Notes: generated by a model not told the origin, from the sequence alone. 64,000 bases of DNA from Candidatus Pantoea bituminis (GCF_018842675.1 NZ_JAGTWO010000004.1:3348001-3412000); one strand, 5' to 3'. Numbered from the stretch's first letter, positions 8,881-20,226 are shown. Made by a program: numbers and translations.

Positions 8881-9402
8881 ATGAGCAAGAAAGTTGCGGT
8901 TTTGATCACCGATGAATTCGAAGACTCAGAATTTACCTCACCTGCAGATGCTTATAAGCAAGCAGGTTTTGACGTTGTAACCATTGAGATGCAGGCCGGG
9001 AAAACCGTTAAAGGCAAAAAAGGCGAAGCAGAAGTGACAATCGATCGCAGCATCGATGATGTCAGCCCTGCTGAATTTGATGCGCTGCTGCTACCGGGCG
9101 GACACTCCCCAGATTCACTGCGCGGCGATGATCGTTTTGTCACGTTCACGAAAGATTTTGTCGCTACCGGCAAGCCGATCTTTGCTATCTGTCACGGTCC
9201 GCAGTTGCTGATTAGCGCTAACGGCGTGCGTGGACGCAAAATGACCTCGGTCAAGGCTATCGCCATCGACCTGATTAATGCCGGGGCGGACTTCCATGAC
9301 AAAGAAGTCGTTGTGGATAATGACAAGCTTGTCACCAGCCGTACGCCTGATGACTTACCGGCGTTTAACCGCGAGTCAGTGCGGATTCTGCAAGCGCTGT
9401 AA
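8881..9402 (+). CDS. yhbO: YhbO, PfpI/DJ-1 superfamily stress protein (protein/nucleic-acid deglycase 2)
   Basis: DJ-1/PfpI-family protein, reported in E. coli to protect against glyoxal-type glycation and other stresses. The nucleophile Cys104 lies in the elbow motif AICHGPQ, with LLLPGGH before it and the conserved SEFTSPAD segment near the N-terminus. The 173 residues are very close to E. coli YhbO. An unusually strong Shine-Dalgarno (AAGGAGG, 5 nt before ATG) suggests efficient translation. A strong hairpin follows the stop codon. Confidence 0.96.
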   Translation: MSKKVAVLITDEFEDSEFTSPADAYKQAGFDVVTIEMQAGKTVKGKKGEAEVTIDRSIDDVSPAEFDALLLPGGHSPDSLRGDDRFVTFTKDFVATGKPIFAICHGPQLLISANGVRGRKMTSVKAIAIDLINAGADFHDKEVVVDNDKLVTSRTPDDLPAFNRESVRILQAL

Positions 9403-9408
9403 GCTTAT

Positions 9409-9437
9409 TTCCCTTTCCCGCCAGGGAAAGGGAATTT

Positions 9438-9438
<1 letters not shown>
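9409..9438. terminator. Bidirectional terminator between yhbO and yhbP
   Basis: TTCCCTTTCCC (9409-9419), loop GCCA, GGGAAAGGGAA (9424-9434), then TTTT on the plus strand. The 11-bp stem lies between convergent genes. On the minus strand it is followed by AATAAGC rather than a T-run, so it is stronger for yhbO. Confidence 0.75.
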
Positions 9439-9890
<452 letters not shown>

Positions 9891-9971
9891 TCAATGCGCA
9901 ATTCGCCAGATAGCCGCCACGCCACAAGCGCGCTACACTGCCCGGCAGGCATTATTGAGAGAAAATGGGTT

Positions 9972-10250
9972 ATGAATCAGAGCTGGCAGCTCTACATTGT
10001 GCGCACTGCCGCAGGCATCCTTTACACAGGAATTACCACTGACGTCATTCGTCGCGTTAATCAGCATCAAAATGGACGCGGTGCTCGCGCCCTGCGCGGC
10101 AAAGGTCCTCTTGATTTAGTGTTCCATTGCGAAGCTGGCGATCGTGCCCGAGCATCGCAACTGGAGTATCAGGTTAAGCAGCTGACGCGTCAGCAAAAAC
10201 TGCTGTTAGTCGCCAGCCAACCTGCCAGCCTTGAGGACTGGTTTAGTTGA
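9972..10250 (+). CDS. yhbQ: YhbQ, GIY-YIG domain nuclease-like protein
   Basis: A single-domain GIY-YIG protein of 92 residues, in line with E. coli YhbQ. The motif appears as [19 protein letters not shown] near residues 7-25, followed by RRVNQHQNG and the [11 protein letters not shown] segment. DNA cleavage in response to damage has been proposed for the E. coli protein. ATG 9972 is chosen because homology begins there; an upstream in-frame extension is not conserved. The gene overlaps convergent yhbS by 8 bp. Confidence 0.93.
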   Translation: MNQSWQLYIVRTAAGILYTGITTDVIRRVNQHQNGRGARALRGKGPLDLVFHCEAGDRARASQLEYQVKQLTRQQKLLLVASQPASLEDWFS

Positions 10251-10749
10251 AGCGATTAAAGGGTTCGCCGAACTCGACTTGTCCTTCTGCGCCCTCAAAA
10301 GCGTCCTCCGCCAGACGGTAGATCTGGAAAGCTGCTTCTGCGCCCTGCCAGCGGCAATGTAGGCCGTGTCGCGCCGCCGGTTCAAAACCAAAGCGGTTAA
10401 AAAATGCCGGATCGCCTAGCACCACGACCGCGCTGTAGCCGAACTCGTTGAGCGTATCCAGCCCTTCATAAATCAGCTGCTTGGCGATGCCTTGACCGCG
10501 CAAGCTTTCATCCACCGCCAACGGGGCTAAGGCTACCCAGCCACGATCTTCACCTTGCAACGTCACTGGACTGAAAGCCGCATAACCTAAAACCTGACCT
10601 TCATCGTCCGTGGCCACTACGCCAAGCGTGAGTAAACCATCTTCGCGTAATGACTGTGTTAATTCCGCTTCGGCGGCGCTCTTGAAGCAGCGTTTCAGTA
10701 AACTGTCGATACCTGCTGCATCGACACCAATCTCGGTTCGAATCAACAT
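10243..10749 (-). CDS. yhbS: YhbS, GNAT-family N-acetyltransferase
   Basis: Predicted acyl-CoA-dependent N-acetyltransferase of 168 residues. The acetyl-CoA pyrophosphate-binding loop is [19 protein letters not shown] near 75-93, and the [10 protein letters not shown] segment is typical of this subgroup. It is closely similar to E. coli YhbS. The start codon overlaps the end of ubiT by 7 bp, so the two are probably one transcript. The substrate is unknown. Confidence 0.95.
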   Translation of the reverse strand: MLIRTEIGVDAAGIDSLLKRCFKSAAEAELTQSLREDGLLTLGVVATDDEGQVLGYAAFSPVTLQGEDRGWVALAPLAVDESLRGQGIAKQLIYEGLDTLNEFGYSAVVVLGDPAFFNRFGFEPAARHGLHCRWQGAEAAFQIYRLAEDAFEGAEGQVEFGEPFNRFN

Positions 10750-11267
10750 GTGTCACCTGCGCGTGCCTGAGCGGCTTTTGAGTCCAGTGTCATACCAGCT
10801 TCCACAAAAGCAGCAAGCTGCTGCAATCCCGTGCGTAACGGCGTGGGCATGGCGTCAAGTTCAATTGCATCCATTACGTTCTTCACCTCCAGTCCCAATT
10901 CTGTATCGCCTTCAATAACCAGTCGGCGTTGAAAAAATAACATATCGGGATCTGCTTTACGTGCTGCCACCAGCAATAAGTCGTTGGCATTGCCCCGAAA
11001 CCAGACATCCGCTTCGGCATCCTGCAATACCGCCAGTTGGCCATTCTGAATCGTGGTGACCCATGTTAAATTCACATCACCAATTTCGATACCCAGAAAG
11101 CGCCCTTCCAGAAAGTTTAACTCACCTTCAGCCAAAGAATGACGAAATTGCCAGTTTAAGAGTTGTTGCAGTAACAACTTTTTAACGAAAAATGGGGTGA
11201 GTGATGCAGATAACCCTAAGATTTTTGGTCCTTTTTTGACACAATGCGCATGCAGCTGGCTAAACAC
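10743..11267 (-). CDS. ubiT: UbiT, SCP2-domain accessory factor for anaerobic ubiquinone synthesis
   Basis: A 174-residue SCP2-type lipid-binding protein. In E. coli UbiT is needed, with UbiU and UbiV, for oxygen-independent ubiquinone synthesis and is thought to bind isoprenoid-quinone intermediates. The WQFRHSLAEGELNFLEGR and LFFQRRLVIEGDTELGLEVKN blocks are hallmarks. GTG 11267 is chosen over an upstream in-frame GTG (11306) because it aligns with the first residue of E. coli UbiT and has AAGGGAG about 8 nt upstream. It is divergent from ubiU. Confidence 0.93.
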   Translation of the reverse strand: MFSQLHAHCVKKGPKILGLSASLTPFFVKKLLLQQLLNWQFRHSLAEGELNFLEGRFLGIEIGDVNLTWVTTIQNGQLAVLQDAEADVWFRGNANDLLLVAARKADPDMLFFQRRLVIEGDTELGLEVKNVMDAIELDAMPTPLRTGLQQLAAFVEAGMTLDSKAAQARAGDTC

Positions 11268-11469
11268 ACTCTTTACTCCCTTAAAAAATTTTACGTATAG
11301 TGCCACATCATGTTGCCCGCGCGTCCGCTCAGATCAATAAAACCCGACTAATAATGCCCAAAAAAACAGCAGCCACGTTGATGATTTAGGGTTTCACTGC
11401 CTTAAATCAACATTTTCTCCCGCACGTATGCCTAGACTCGATGCCCATTGCATATCGTGAGGATTGACC

Positions 11470-12465
11470 ATGGAGCTGCTTTGCCCAGCAGGGAATCTGC
11501 CGGCAGTACGCACTGCGGTAGAAAATGGGGCTGACGCGGTCTACGTTGGCCTGAAAGATGACACCAATGCACGCCATTTTGCCGGGCTGAATTTCACCGA
11601 TAAGAAGCTAGCGGAAGCGGCGCGCTATCTTCATCAGCATCGTCGTAAATTGCATGTGGCGATCAACACTTTTGCACATCCCGATGGCGCAGGACGTTGG
11701 CAGCGAGCCATTGATGTCGCGGCACAAAACGGCGCAGATGCGTTAATCCTTGCCGACATCGCGACGCTGGAATATGCCACTCAACATTATCCGCAGGTTG
11801 AACGTCATCTGTCGGTGCAGGCTTCAGCAACCAACCTTGAAGCGATTCGTTTTTATCATCGCCATTTTAATTTGCATCGTGTGGTGCTACCGCGCGTGCT
11901 ATCGATTCATCAGGTTAAACAACTGGCACGCAGCACGCCGGTGCCGCTGGAAGTCTTCGCCTTTGGCAGTTTATGCATTATGGCTGAAGGCCGTTGTTAT
12001 CTTTCATCCTGGTTGACGGGTGAATCTCCCAACAGCGCAGGCGCTTGTTCGCCCGCAAAATTTGTCCGTTGGCAGCAAACTCCTGCAGGCATGGAATCCC
12101 GGCTGAATGAAGTGTTGATTGATCGCTATGCGCCTAATGAAAGCGCCGGTTATCCCACGCTGTGTAAAGGCCGCTACCAGGTTGATGAGCAGCTTTATCA
12201 CGTGCTGGAAGAGCCGACCAGTCTGAACACGCTGGAACTGCTACCCGAACTGCTTAAGGCTGGCGTGGCATCGGTGAAGATTGAAGGACGCCAACGCAGC
12301 CCCGCGTATGTGGCTGACGTTGCCCGTGTCTGGCGGCAGGCGATTGACCGCTGTATCGCACAACCCGAACAGTTTGTGGTGGCACCACAATGGATGAATT
12401 CGCTGGGTGCACTTTCTGAAGGTACGCAAACCACGCTAGGTGCGTATCACCGCGAGTGGCAATAA
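11470..12465 (+). CDS. ubiU: UbiU, U32-family O2-independent ubiquinone hydroxylation protein
   Basis: U32 'peptidase-like' protein that with UbiV forms a heterodimer needed for hydroxylation steps of ubiquinone synthesis without oxygen. All four [4Fe-4S] ligands are at the E. coli positions: C169, C176, C193 and C232. The N-terminus ELLCPAGNLPAV is typical, and it has 331 residues. ATG 11470 is preferred to a TTG two codons upstream. ubiV follows 9 bp after the stop, so the pair is an operon. Confidence 0.96.
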   Translation: MELLCPAGNLPAVRTAVENGADAVYVGLKDDTNARHFAGLNFTDKKLAEAARYLHQHRRKLHVAINTFAHPDGAGRWQRAIDVAAQNGADALILADIATLEYATQHYPQVERHLSVQASATNLEAIRFYHRHFNLHRVVLPRVLSIHQVKQLARSTPVPLEVFAFGSLCIMAEGRCYLSSWLTGESPNSAGACSPAKFVRWQQTPAGMESRLNEVLIDRYAPNESAGYPTLCKGRYQVDEQLYHVLEEPTSLNTLELLPELLKAGVASVKIEGRQRSPAYVADVARVWRQAIDRCIAQPEQFVVAPQWMNSLGALSEGTQTTLGAYHREWQ

Positions 12466-12474
12466 GGAGTCGTT

Positions 12475-13359
12475 ATGAAATATGCCCTTGGGCCGGTGCT
12501 CTGGTATTGGCCCGCCGATCAGCTGGAAGCGTTTTATCATCAAGCCGCGAGCAGCAGCGCAGAAATCATTTACCTGGGCGAAGCCGTCTGTAGCAAACGC
12601 CGGGCCACCTCTTTTTCGGGTTGGATGATGCTGGCGCGCGAGTTGGCAGCAAGTGGTAAACAGGTGGTTATCAGCACGCTGGCGCTGCTGCAATCCCCTT
12701 CTGAATTGAAGGAGTTGCAGCGTTATGTCGAAAATGGCGAATTTCTCATTGAAGCGAATGACTTCGGCACGGTGAATATGGCGGCGGAACGCAATCTTCC
12801 CTTTGTTGCCGGGCCAACACTCAATATTTATAACACCGACACGCTGCAACTGTTGGTGAAAGAGGGAATGACGCGCTGGTGCATGCCGGTTGAGATGTCG
12901 CGTGACTGGCTTTTACTGCTGCTTCAGCAGTGTGATGAGCGCGGTATTCGTCAGCAGTTTGAAGTAGAGATTCTTGGCTACGGCAATCTGCCGCTGGCGC
13001 TATCGGCGCGCTGCTTTACTGCACGTTCAGAAAATCGCGCCAAGGATGCCTGCGAAACCTGTTGTATCAATTATCCCAATGGCCGTCGCGTGATGTCACA
13101 AGAACGCCAGCAGGTGTTTGTGCTTAACGGCATTCAGACCATGAGCGGCTACTGCTATAACCTCGGCAACGATCTGGTTGGCATGCATAATTGGGTTGAT
13201 ATCGTGCGCTTATCGCCGCAAAACGTCGGTACGCTTTCAGAAATTAAGCGCTTTCGCGCTAATGAAGAGGGCCAGAGTCCATTGCTGCTAGCAAAAGGCA
13301 ATGACTGTAACGGTTACTGGCGCAAGCTCGCCGGTATGGCATTAACGCCGCAACCCTGA
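12475..13359 (+). CDS. ubiV: UbiV, U32-family partner of UbiU
   Basis: Second subunit of the UbiUV complex for anaerobic ubiquinone synthesis. The [4Fe-4S] ligands known from E. coli UbiV are all present: C39, C180, C193 and C197, the last two inside CETCC. It has 294 residues. GAGTCGTT and an AAGGAG-type ribosome-binding site precede ATG 12475. It is translated directly after ubiU. Confidence 0.96.
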   Translation: MKYALGPVLWYWPADQLEAFYHQAASSSAEIIYLGEAVCSKRRATSFSGWMMLARELAASGKQVVISTLALLQSPSELKELQRYVENGEFLIEANDFGTVNMAAERNLPFVAGPTLNIYNTDTLQLLVKEGMTRWCMPVEMSRDWLLLLLQQCDERGIRQQFEVEILGYGNLPLALSARCFTARSENRAKDACETCCINYPNGRRVMSQERQQVFVLNGIQTMSGYCYNLGNDLVGMHNWVDIVRLSPQNVGTLSEIKRFRANEEGQSPLLLAKGNDCNGYWRKLAGMALTPQP

Positions 13360-13472
13360 AAGGCACATAGAGGCTATATTTCGGTCAGTGTTAACAGTTT
13401 TAATATGGGTAATGATGCGTAATACTGGTTGGAGAAGGGTTTAACGCCTGCGCCATACACTTTGGAGTACCC

Positions 13473-14481
13473 ATGTCTGAGAAAAAACGTCCGCCTTTCC
13501 GTATTGGATCTGGCCCCAATTCCGCAAGACGCCACGGCGCGTGACGCTTTCCATAATTCGCTGGCGCTGGCCCGCCAGGCTGAAGCTTTAGGCTTCCAGC
13601 GTTACTGGCTGGCTGAGCACCACAATATGACCGGCATTGCCAGCGCAGCAACCGCTGTGCTGATTGGCTATCTTGCCGCGAATACCGAAACACTGCAGTT
13701 AGGTTCCGGTGGCATCATGTTACCTAACCATGCGCCATTGGTGATCGCTGAGCAGTTCGGTACGCTCGCTTCACTTTATCCTGGCCGTATAGATTTGGGA
13801 CTGGGCCGAGCGCCAGGTTCGGATCAGCGGACCATGATGGCGCTGCGTCGCCACCTTTCGGGGATTCATGCTGATACCTTCCCGGAAGATGTACAGGAAT
13901 TGATCAACTGGTTCGATGCTGAAGAAGGCGAACATCCCGCTGTACAGCCCGTACCCGGTTTAGGGATGAAGATTCCCGTCTGGTTACTCGGTTCCAGCCT
14001 GTATAGCGCGCAGCTTTCTGCCAAAATGGGCTTGCCGTTTGCTTTTGCCTCGCATTTTGCGCCCGATCAGTTATTCCAGGCTTTGCATGTTTATCGCGAA
14101 AACTTCCAACCTTCTGCGCGACTGGCCAAACCTTACGCGACAGTGTGCATTAACATCGTTGCTGCTGATAGCGACAGCGACGCACGCTTCCTGTTTACGT
14201 CGCAGCAGCAGCAGTTTATAAATCTGCGTCGCGGTAAACCAGGTCCGCTGCCTGCTCCGGTTAAGAACATGGATAATCTGTGGTCGCCTTCCGAACAGTA
14301 TGGCGTGCAACAAGCACTGAGCATGTCTCTGGTGGGTGACGTTGACAAAATACGTCACGGATTAGCAGCCTTGCAGCGTGAAACGCAGGCAGATGAAATT
14401 ATGGTTAACGGCCAGATTCATGATCCTCAAGCACGTTTGCGGTCGTTTGCCATTGCCATGGAAGCCGCTCGAACCCTGTAA
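13473..14481 (+). CDS. yhbW: YhbW, luciferase-like flavin monooxygenase (one frameshift)
   Basis: Member of the bacterial luciferase-like (F420/FMN) monooxygenase family; substrate unknown. Blocks such as [35 protein letters not shown] and [13 protein letters not shown] match E. coli YhbW closely. The natural start is ATG 13473 with TTTGGAG upstream. In the given sequence the A-run 13482-13487 has six bases; removing one joins [15 protein letters not shown] to the rest. This is the only extra-base error of the 18 found; without correction the start would be forced into an implausible upstream codon. Corrected length is about 335 residues. Confidence 0.93.
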
Positions 14482-14683
14482 TTGTTCTGGTGGTGGCGCT
14501 TTTTATTGCCGCTTATTGACGAAAGTTCGGACCGGGATTTTCTCGTTGAAACGCTTGAAGGCTGCTGATGTGCAATGCGCTTTGTTTGCTGGGGAATGAA
14601 GCGCTGATCAGAATGATGCTGGATTTTAAAAAAGTCCGCGTCGTCAGCAGGCGACCAGCGCTATTCAGGACGGGTTAAATGCA

Positions 14684-14716
14684 TAAAAAAAGGAAGCCAC
14701 ATGGGCTTCCTTTTTA
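14684..14716. terminator. Bidirectional terminator between yhbW and deaD
   Basis: AGGAAGCC (14691-14698), loop ACATG, GGCTTCCT (14704-14711), with an A-run before and TTTTT after. It serves yhbW on the plus strand and deaD on the minus strand. In E. coli the tryptophan permease gene mtr lies in this gap; here there is none. Confidence 0.85.
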
Positions 14717-14751
14717 TTGCAACTCAGTGGGCGTTTCCGCCCAGCAAAGTC

Positions 14752-16677
14752 TTATGCATCACGACGACGTGGTGCTACTGCGGCACCGTCTTCACGACGT
14801 GGGCCACGGCTACCTTCACGGTTGAAAGTGCGTCCGCCTGCTTCACGACCGCCAGCTGGGCGCTCGGAAGAGAAACGACGACCGCCTTCACGACCTTCAC
14901 GGTTTGCACCGGCTGGACCGCCACGACGCTCGCCACCGCCATCACGACCGCCTGGACGACGTTCGCCGCCACGACCTTCGTTTGGCTGTGCATCACCCAG
15001 CAACTGCATATTCATCGGCTTGTTCAGAATACGCGTACGAGTGAAGTGCTGCAGCACATCGCCAGGCATGCCTTTCGGCAGCTCGATTGTTGAGTGCGTA
15101 CCAAACAGCTTGATGTTACCGATGTAACGACTGCTGATATCACCTTCGTTAGCAATAGCACCAACGATATGACGAACTTCAACACCATCATCACGGCCTA
15201 CTTCGATACGATACAGCTGCATCTCACCGACATCACGACGCTCGCGACGTGGACGATCGCCACCTTCACGGTTTTCGCGTGGACCACGTGAATCACGGCT
15301 GTCACGGCGGCCATCACGCTCATCACGATCGCGGAACTCACGACGTGCTGGACGCGGTGCTTCTGGTGGCAGAATCAGTGGACGTTCACCCTGTGCCATT
15401 TTCAGCAGCGCAGCAGCCAACGTTTCTAAATCCATCTCATCTTCTGGCTGCATCTTAGCCAGCAGCGCGCGATACAGATCCAGATCGCTGCTTTCCAGCT
15501 GCTGCTGAACTTTAGCAGCAAATTTAGCCAGACGACGTTCACCCAGCAGCTCTGCGTTAGGCAGCTCAACTTCTGGAATAGTCAACTTCATGGTGCGTTC
15601 GATGTTGCGCAGCAGACGACGCTCGCGGTTCTCAACGAACAGCAGCGCGCGGCCAGCACGACCCGCACGACCGGTACGGCCGATACGGTGAACGTAAGAT
15701 TCTGCGTCCATCGGGATGTCATAGTTGACAACCAGGCTGATGCGCTCAACATCCAGACCACGTGCAGCAACGTCGGTTGCAATCAGGATATCCAGACGAC
15801 CATCTTTCAGGCGCTCCAGAGTCTGCTCACGCAGCGCCTGGTTCATGTCACCGTTCAATGCAGCACTGTTGTAACCGCTACGCTCCAGCGCTTCGGCCAC
15901 TTCCAGTGTTGCGTTTTTGGTGCGCACAAAGATGATAGCGGCATCAAAATCTTCAGACTCAAGGAAACGAACCAGCGCGTCGGTTTTACGACCGTAAGCG
16001 GTCCAGTAAGACTGGCTGATGTCCGGGCGCGTGGTCAGGCTTGACTGAATACGCACTTCCTGAGGATCTTTCATGAAGCGTTTAGTAATACGACGAATCG
16101 CTTCTGGCATGGTTGCAGAGAACAGAGCGGTCTGATGACCGGCTGGAATCTGAGCCATGATGGTTTCAACGTCTTCGATGAAGCCCATACGCAGCATTTC
16201 GTCAGCTTCGTCCAACACCAGACCGCGCAGGTTAGAAAGATCTAACGTGCCGCGTTTCAGGTGGTCCAGCAGACGGCCAGGTGTACCCACAACGACTTGT
16301 GGTCCCTGACGCAAAGCGCGCAGCTGTACGTCATAACGTTGGCCGCCGTAAAGGGCCACAACGTTCAGTCCACGCATGTGTTTAGCAAAATCAGTTACAG
16401 CTTCAGCAACCTGAACCGCCAATTCGCGGGTCGGTGCCAGCACCAGAATTTGTGGTGCTTTGACGGTTGGATCAATGTTGTTTAACAGCGGCAGAGAAAA
16501 GGCCGCGGTTTTACCACTCCCGGTCTGCGCCATGCCTAACACGTCACGGCCCGCCAGCAGGTGAGGAATACACTCAGCCTGGATTGGGGATGGCTTAACA
16601 TAGCCCATACCGTTCAGTGATTCGAGGATGTCGGCGTTCAGGCCAAGGTCAGCAAAAGTGGTTTGAATATCAGTCAT
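14752..16677 (-). CDS. deaD: DeaD (CsdA) cold-shock DEAD-box RNA helicase
   Basis: ATP-dependent RNA helicase acting in ribosome biogenesis, mRNA decay and cold adaptation. The motifs are complete: [28 protein letters not shown] in [12 protein letters not shown] in LFSATMPE, then [18 protein letters not shown] and [11 protein letters not shown]. After the helicase core come a dimerisation region, an RBD ([22 protein letters not shown] near 490-511) and an Arg/Gly-rich tail of about 80 residues. ATG 16677 is preferred over an in-frame GTG at 16686. With 641 residues it is slightly longer than the E. coli protein. It lies downstream of nlpI, as in E. coli. Confidence 0.97.
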   Translation of the reverse strand: MTDIQTTFADLGLNADILESLNGMGYVKPSPIQAECIPHLLAGRDVLGMAQTGSGKTAAFSLPLLNNIDPTVKAPQILVLAPTRELAVQVAEAVTDFAKHMRGLNVVALYGGQRYDVQLRALRQGPQVVVGTPGRLLDHLKRGTLDLSNLRGLVLDEADEMLRMGFIEDVETIMAQIPAGHQTALFSATMPEAIRRITKRFMKDPQEVRIQSSLTTRPDISQSYWTAYGRKTDALVRFLESEDFDAAIIFVRTKNATLEVAEALERSGYNSAALNGDMNQALREQTLERLKDGRLDILIATDVAARGLDVERISLVVNYDIPMDAESYVHRIGRTGRAGRAGRALLFVENRERRLLRNIERTMKLTIPEVELPNAELLGERRLAKFAAKVQQQLESSDLDLYRALLAKMQPEDEMDLETLAAALLKMAQGERPLILPPEAPRPARREFRDRDERDGRRDSRDSRGPRENREGGDRPRRERRDVGEMQLYRIEVGRDDGVEVRHIVGAIANEGDISSRYIGNIKLFGTHSTIELPKGMPGDVLQHFTRTRILNKPMNMQLLGDAQPNEGRGGERRPGGRDGGGERRGGPAGANREGREGGRRFSSERPAGGREAGGRTFNREGSRGPRREDGAAVAPRRRDA

Positions 16678-16854
16678 GTAGTACACGTGCCTCTTAGATT
16701 GCGGCGGCCAGTCTACATAACTCGTCGTGAAAACTTTCAGTTATTTTCATCAAAAAGTGTGAACCGGCTCAAATTAGAAGTTTTGACGAACAGGAAAGCC
16801 CTCACCTATCAAGATGATGACTTTACAGGTTTTTAGGCAATAAAAGTTCGTCAG

Positions 16855-17738
16855 CTATTGCTGGTCAGATTCTGATAAATCGTCTTGTGCCTGGCCGAGT
16901 TGCGCCAGTTCCAACAATGCGTATCGGTGTTCAACAAAGTTATTTACATTGTTGGCCACCGCCAGTTTGAACAACGCTTTCGCGTCGTCCTTCTCCCCAG
17001 ACTTAGGTAGTACTTACCTAAATAGAAGTTGGTTTCACTGAGATGTTCAGCGAGCGAGGTGTTATCCGTTGCGTCCATCTTGAGACGTTCCATCAGCGTT
17101 TTTTCGCTGATATCGCCCAAGTAGAACTCGACAATGTTCCATCCCCATTGATCTCGAACCGCTTTGTCGTAACGCTGTTGCAAAGTTACTTTTGCTTTGT
17201 CGACATCCATCTCGCGTTCAACGAGATAAAGCCACAAACTGCGGAAAGGATCGTTAGGATCGTCTTGATAAAACGCCAGCAGATCATCTTGCGCTAACTT
17301 GTATCGACCGCCGTAATAGAGGGCGATACCACGGTTTAAATGCGCATAGTTGTAAGTTGGATCAAGCTCAAGTACAGAATCAAACGCTTCATAGGCGGCA
17401 TCAAAGTTGCCAGCCTGCGTTAAGTATATGCCGAGGTAATTAAATACTTCTGGCATATCCGGTCTTATAGACAGCGCTTGCGAAAAATCGTTTCGCGCTA
17501 ATGCCCGCAGACCTAAACTATCATACAACACTCCGCGCTCATATAACAGCTGTGCGCGTTCATCATCGGTGAGGGCTCGACTGGCAAGAATTTGTTCCAT
17601 GCGCGCCAGAATCACTTCTTGCTGCAGTGTGGGCTGTAAAGGTACTGCAAGAACTTCGTTCTTACGCCAATTGGAGTTGCTGCATCCTGCCAGCGTCAAA
17701 GCTGTCGCAACAAAACACCAGCGCAAAAAAGGCTTCAT
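16855..17738 (-). CDS. nlpI: NlpI outer-membrane TPR lipoprotein (one frameshift)
   Basis: Outer-membrane lipoprotein with tetratricopeptide repeats that scaffolds peptidoglycan hydrolases and guides Prc to degrade MepS. The lipobox LTLAGC places the lipidated Cys at residue 19; TPR units follow (residues about 60-200). The frame breaks at the C-run 16995-16998 (G on the coding strand): four bases where five restore [18 protein letters not shown] and the C-terminus ending in SESDQQ. Corrected length is 294 residues, equal to E. coli NlpI. It lies between pnp and deaD, as in E. coli. Confidence 0.95.
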
Positions 17739-17826
17739 TTCCCACTCCCGAATACAAACATTAGGATAACCGTCCTGTCATCCGCCTGCTGCGCACAAGG
17801 ATTCCCGCCCTCGCGATAACACAAAC

Positions 17827-17853
17827 GCCTCTCCCTGCTAAGCAAGGAGAGGC
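17827..17853 (-). terminator. Hairpin between pnp and nlpI
   Basis: GCCTCTCC (17827-17834) pairs perfectly with GGAGAGGC (17846-17853) around an 11-nt loop, 14 bp after the pnp stop. The minus-strand 3' side reads GTTTGTGTT, so the T-tract is weak. It may act as a 3' stabiliser or a partial terminator. Confidence 0.55.
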
Positions 17854-17867
17854 AAATCAGGAACGTC

Positions 17868-20001
17868 TTACTCTGCGTCAGGTGTGCTCACAGCTGCAGC
17901 TTCTTCAACCTGCGGTTTTGTCTCTGTGGCTTCTTTGATGCTCAGACGTACGCGGCCTTGGCGATCAACTTCCATCACTTTAACGGGCACTTCTTGACCC
18001 ATCTGCAGATAATCGGTGACTTTCTCAACGCGCTTGTCAGCAATTTGAGAAATATGCACCAGACCTTCTTTACCACCACCGATAGCGACGAAGGCACCAA
18101 AATCTACGATGCGGGTGACTTTACCGCTGTAGATACGGCCTACTTCGATTTCAGCTGTAATCTCTTCGATACGGCGAATCGCTTCTTTCGCTTTCAGACC
18201 ATCGGTTGCCGCGATTTTCACGGTGCCGTCGTCTTCAATTTCAATGGTAGTGCCGGTTTCTTCAGTCAGCGCACGAATTACTGAGCCGCCTTTACCGATG
18301 ACATCTTTGATCTTGTCTGAACTGATCTTGATGGTGTAAATGCGTGGCGCAAATTCAGAGATTTCAGTACGCGGCGTGCTGATAGCCTGTTCCATCACGC
18401 CCAGAATGTGCAGACGCGCACCCTTAGCCTGATTCAAAGCCACTTGCATGATTTCGCGAGTGATACCTTCGATTTTGATATCCATTTGCAGCGCAGTGAT
18501 ACCTTCACGGCTACCCGCTACTTTGAAGTCCATGTCGCCGAGGTGATCTTCGTCACCCAGGATGTCTGACAGCACGACAAATTTTTCGTCTTCTTTAACC
18601 AAGCCCATCGCGATACCCGCAACGGCCGCTTTGATCGGTACACCTGCATCCATCAGGGCCAGCGATGCACCACATACAGAAGCCATTGAAGATGAACCGT
18701 TAGATTCGGTGATTTCAGACACAACTCGAACGGTGTAAGGAAATCTTCCGCTTTTGGCATAACTGCCAACACACCGCGTTTTGCCAGACGACCGTGACCA
18801 ATTTCACGACGCTTAGGCGATCCCACCATACCGGTTTCACCTACGGAGTACGGAGGGAAGTTATAGTGGAACAGGAAGCTGTCGGTGCGTTCACCCATCA
18901 GCTCATCCAGATTCTGCGCATCACGTGTCGTACCCAGCGTGGCTGTTACCAGCGCCTGAGTTTCACCACGGGTAAACAGAGAGGAGCCATGAGTACGCGG
19001 CAGTACGCCAGTGCGCACATCCAGACCACGAATCATATCTTTTTCGCGACCATCGATACGCAATTCACCATTCAGGATGCGAGTACGTACAACGTTTTTC
19101 TCGATAGCGTGCAGCAGATCGCTGATTTCACCTTCATCCAGCGTTTCTTCTTCAGCGAGCAGAGCAGCCGTAGTTTCGCTCTTGATCAGGTTAACCTGCT
19201 CATAACGCTGCTGTTTTTCAGTGATGCGATAAGCATCGCTCAGGCGAGTTTCAGCCAGAGCTGCAATGCGTGCATTCAGTGAAACGTTTGGCGCTTCTGG
19301 CTGCCAATCCCAACGTGGTTTACCTGCTTCAGCAACCAGTGAGTTAATGTTTTCGATAACGATTTGCTGCTGATCGTGGCCAAATACTACGGCACCCAGC
19401 ATTTGCTCTTCAGACAGGATCTCTGCTTCAGATTCAACCATCAGTACAGCATTCTGCGTACCTGCAACCACCAGATCCAGACGAGATTCTTTGAGCTCAT
19501 CTGCAGTTGGGTTCAGCACATACTGATCGTTAATGTAACCTACGCGTGCAGAACCGATCGGGCCGTTGAAAGGCAGACCAGACAGCGACAGCGCTGCTGA
19601 TGCACCGATCATCGCAACGATGTCAGGGTGAACTTGTGGGTTTACAGAAACAACAGTCGCGATAACCTGAACTTCGTTAACGAAACCTTCTGGGAACAGC
19701 GGGCGAATCGGGCGGTCAATCAGACGCGCGATCAGCGTTTCGCCTTCGCTTGGACGGCCTTCACGACGGAAGAAACTGCCCGGGATGCGACCTGCTGCAT
19801 AGGTACGTTCTTGATAGTTTACAGTCAGCGGGAAGAAATCCTGGCCTGGTTTAGATTTTTCTGGCCTACAACGGTAACAAATACCGCAGTGTCATCCATG
19901 CTTACCATAACAGCTGCAGTGGCCTGGCGTGCCATCATGCCAGTTTCCAGCGTGACGGTATGCTGACCATATTGGAATTTGCGTACGATCGGGTTCAGCA
20001 A
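17868..20001 (-). CDS. pnp: Polynucleotide phosphorylase (two frameshifts)
   Basis: Phosphorolytic 3'-5' exoribonuclease, core of the RNA degradosome. Two RNase PH domains, then KH ([21 protein letters not shown]) and S1 ([34 protein letters not shown]). The start is TTG 20001 with AAGGA upstream; E. coli pnp also starts with UUG. Two frame breaks occur: T-run 19856-19860 (five; six restores [14 protein letters not shown]) and GG at 18739-18740 (GGG restores [20 protein letters not shown]). Corrected length is 711 residues, the same as E. coli. The leader contains a long RNase III-type stem. Confidence 0.96.
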
Positions 20002-20054
20002 AATTAAAATCCTTAACTTCGGGGCAAGCCATCTTTAGCCTGCCATTGATTACC

Positions 20055-20148
20055 GATCTTCTGTTGCATCCTCGCGACTAATGACAACCTTAACCGCCCA
20101 TGCGGTAAAGCCTCTCATTAGCCGCGCGAACCTCTGCAATCGAAGATC
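20055..20148 (-). promoter_or_regulatory. pnp leader stem (putative RNase III autoregulation site)
   Basis: Outer arms GATCTTC (20055-20061) and GAAGATC (20142-20148), then TTGCA (20064-20068) and TGCAA (20135-20139), CGCG and CTAATGA (20073-20084) against TCATTAG and a CGCG-complement (20115-20126), and an inner ACCGC/GCGGT. Together they form one long imperfect hairpin ending about 54 nt before the pnp start. In E. coli an equivalent leader duplex is cut by RNase III, after which PNPase represses its own mRNA. Confidence 0.75.
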
Positions 20149-20198
20149 ACTCTAAGCAACAATACATGAGTTTGGCCCGGATTGCTGCGGATTGCTCG

Positions 20199-20226
20199 AA
20201 AAAAGGGGCCATAAAGGCCCCCTTTT
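20199..20226 (-). terminator. rpsO terminator
   Basis: GGGGCC (20205-20210), loop ATAAA, GGCCCC (20216-20221), with an A-run at 20199-20204 that reads as T6 on the minus strand. It lies about 80 bp after the rpsO stop and before the pnp leader, so pnp may be expressed by read-through plus its own promoter. Confidence 0.88.
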
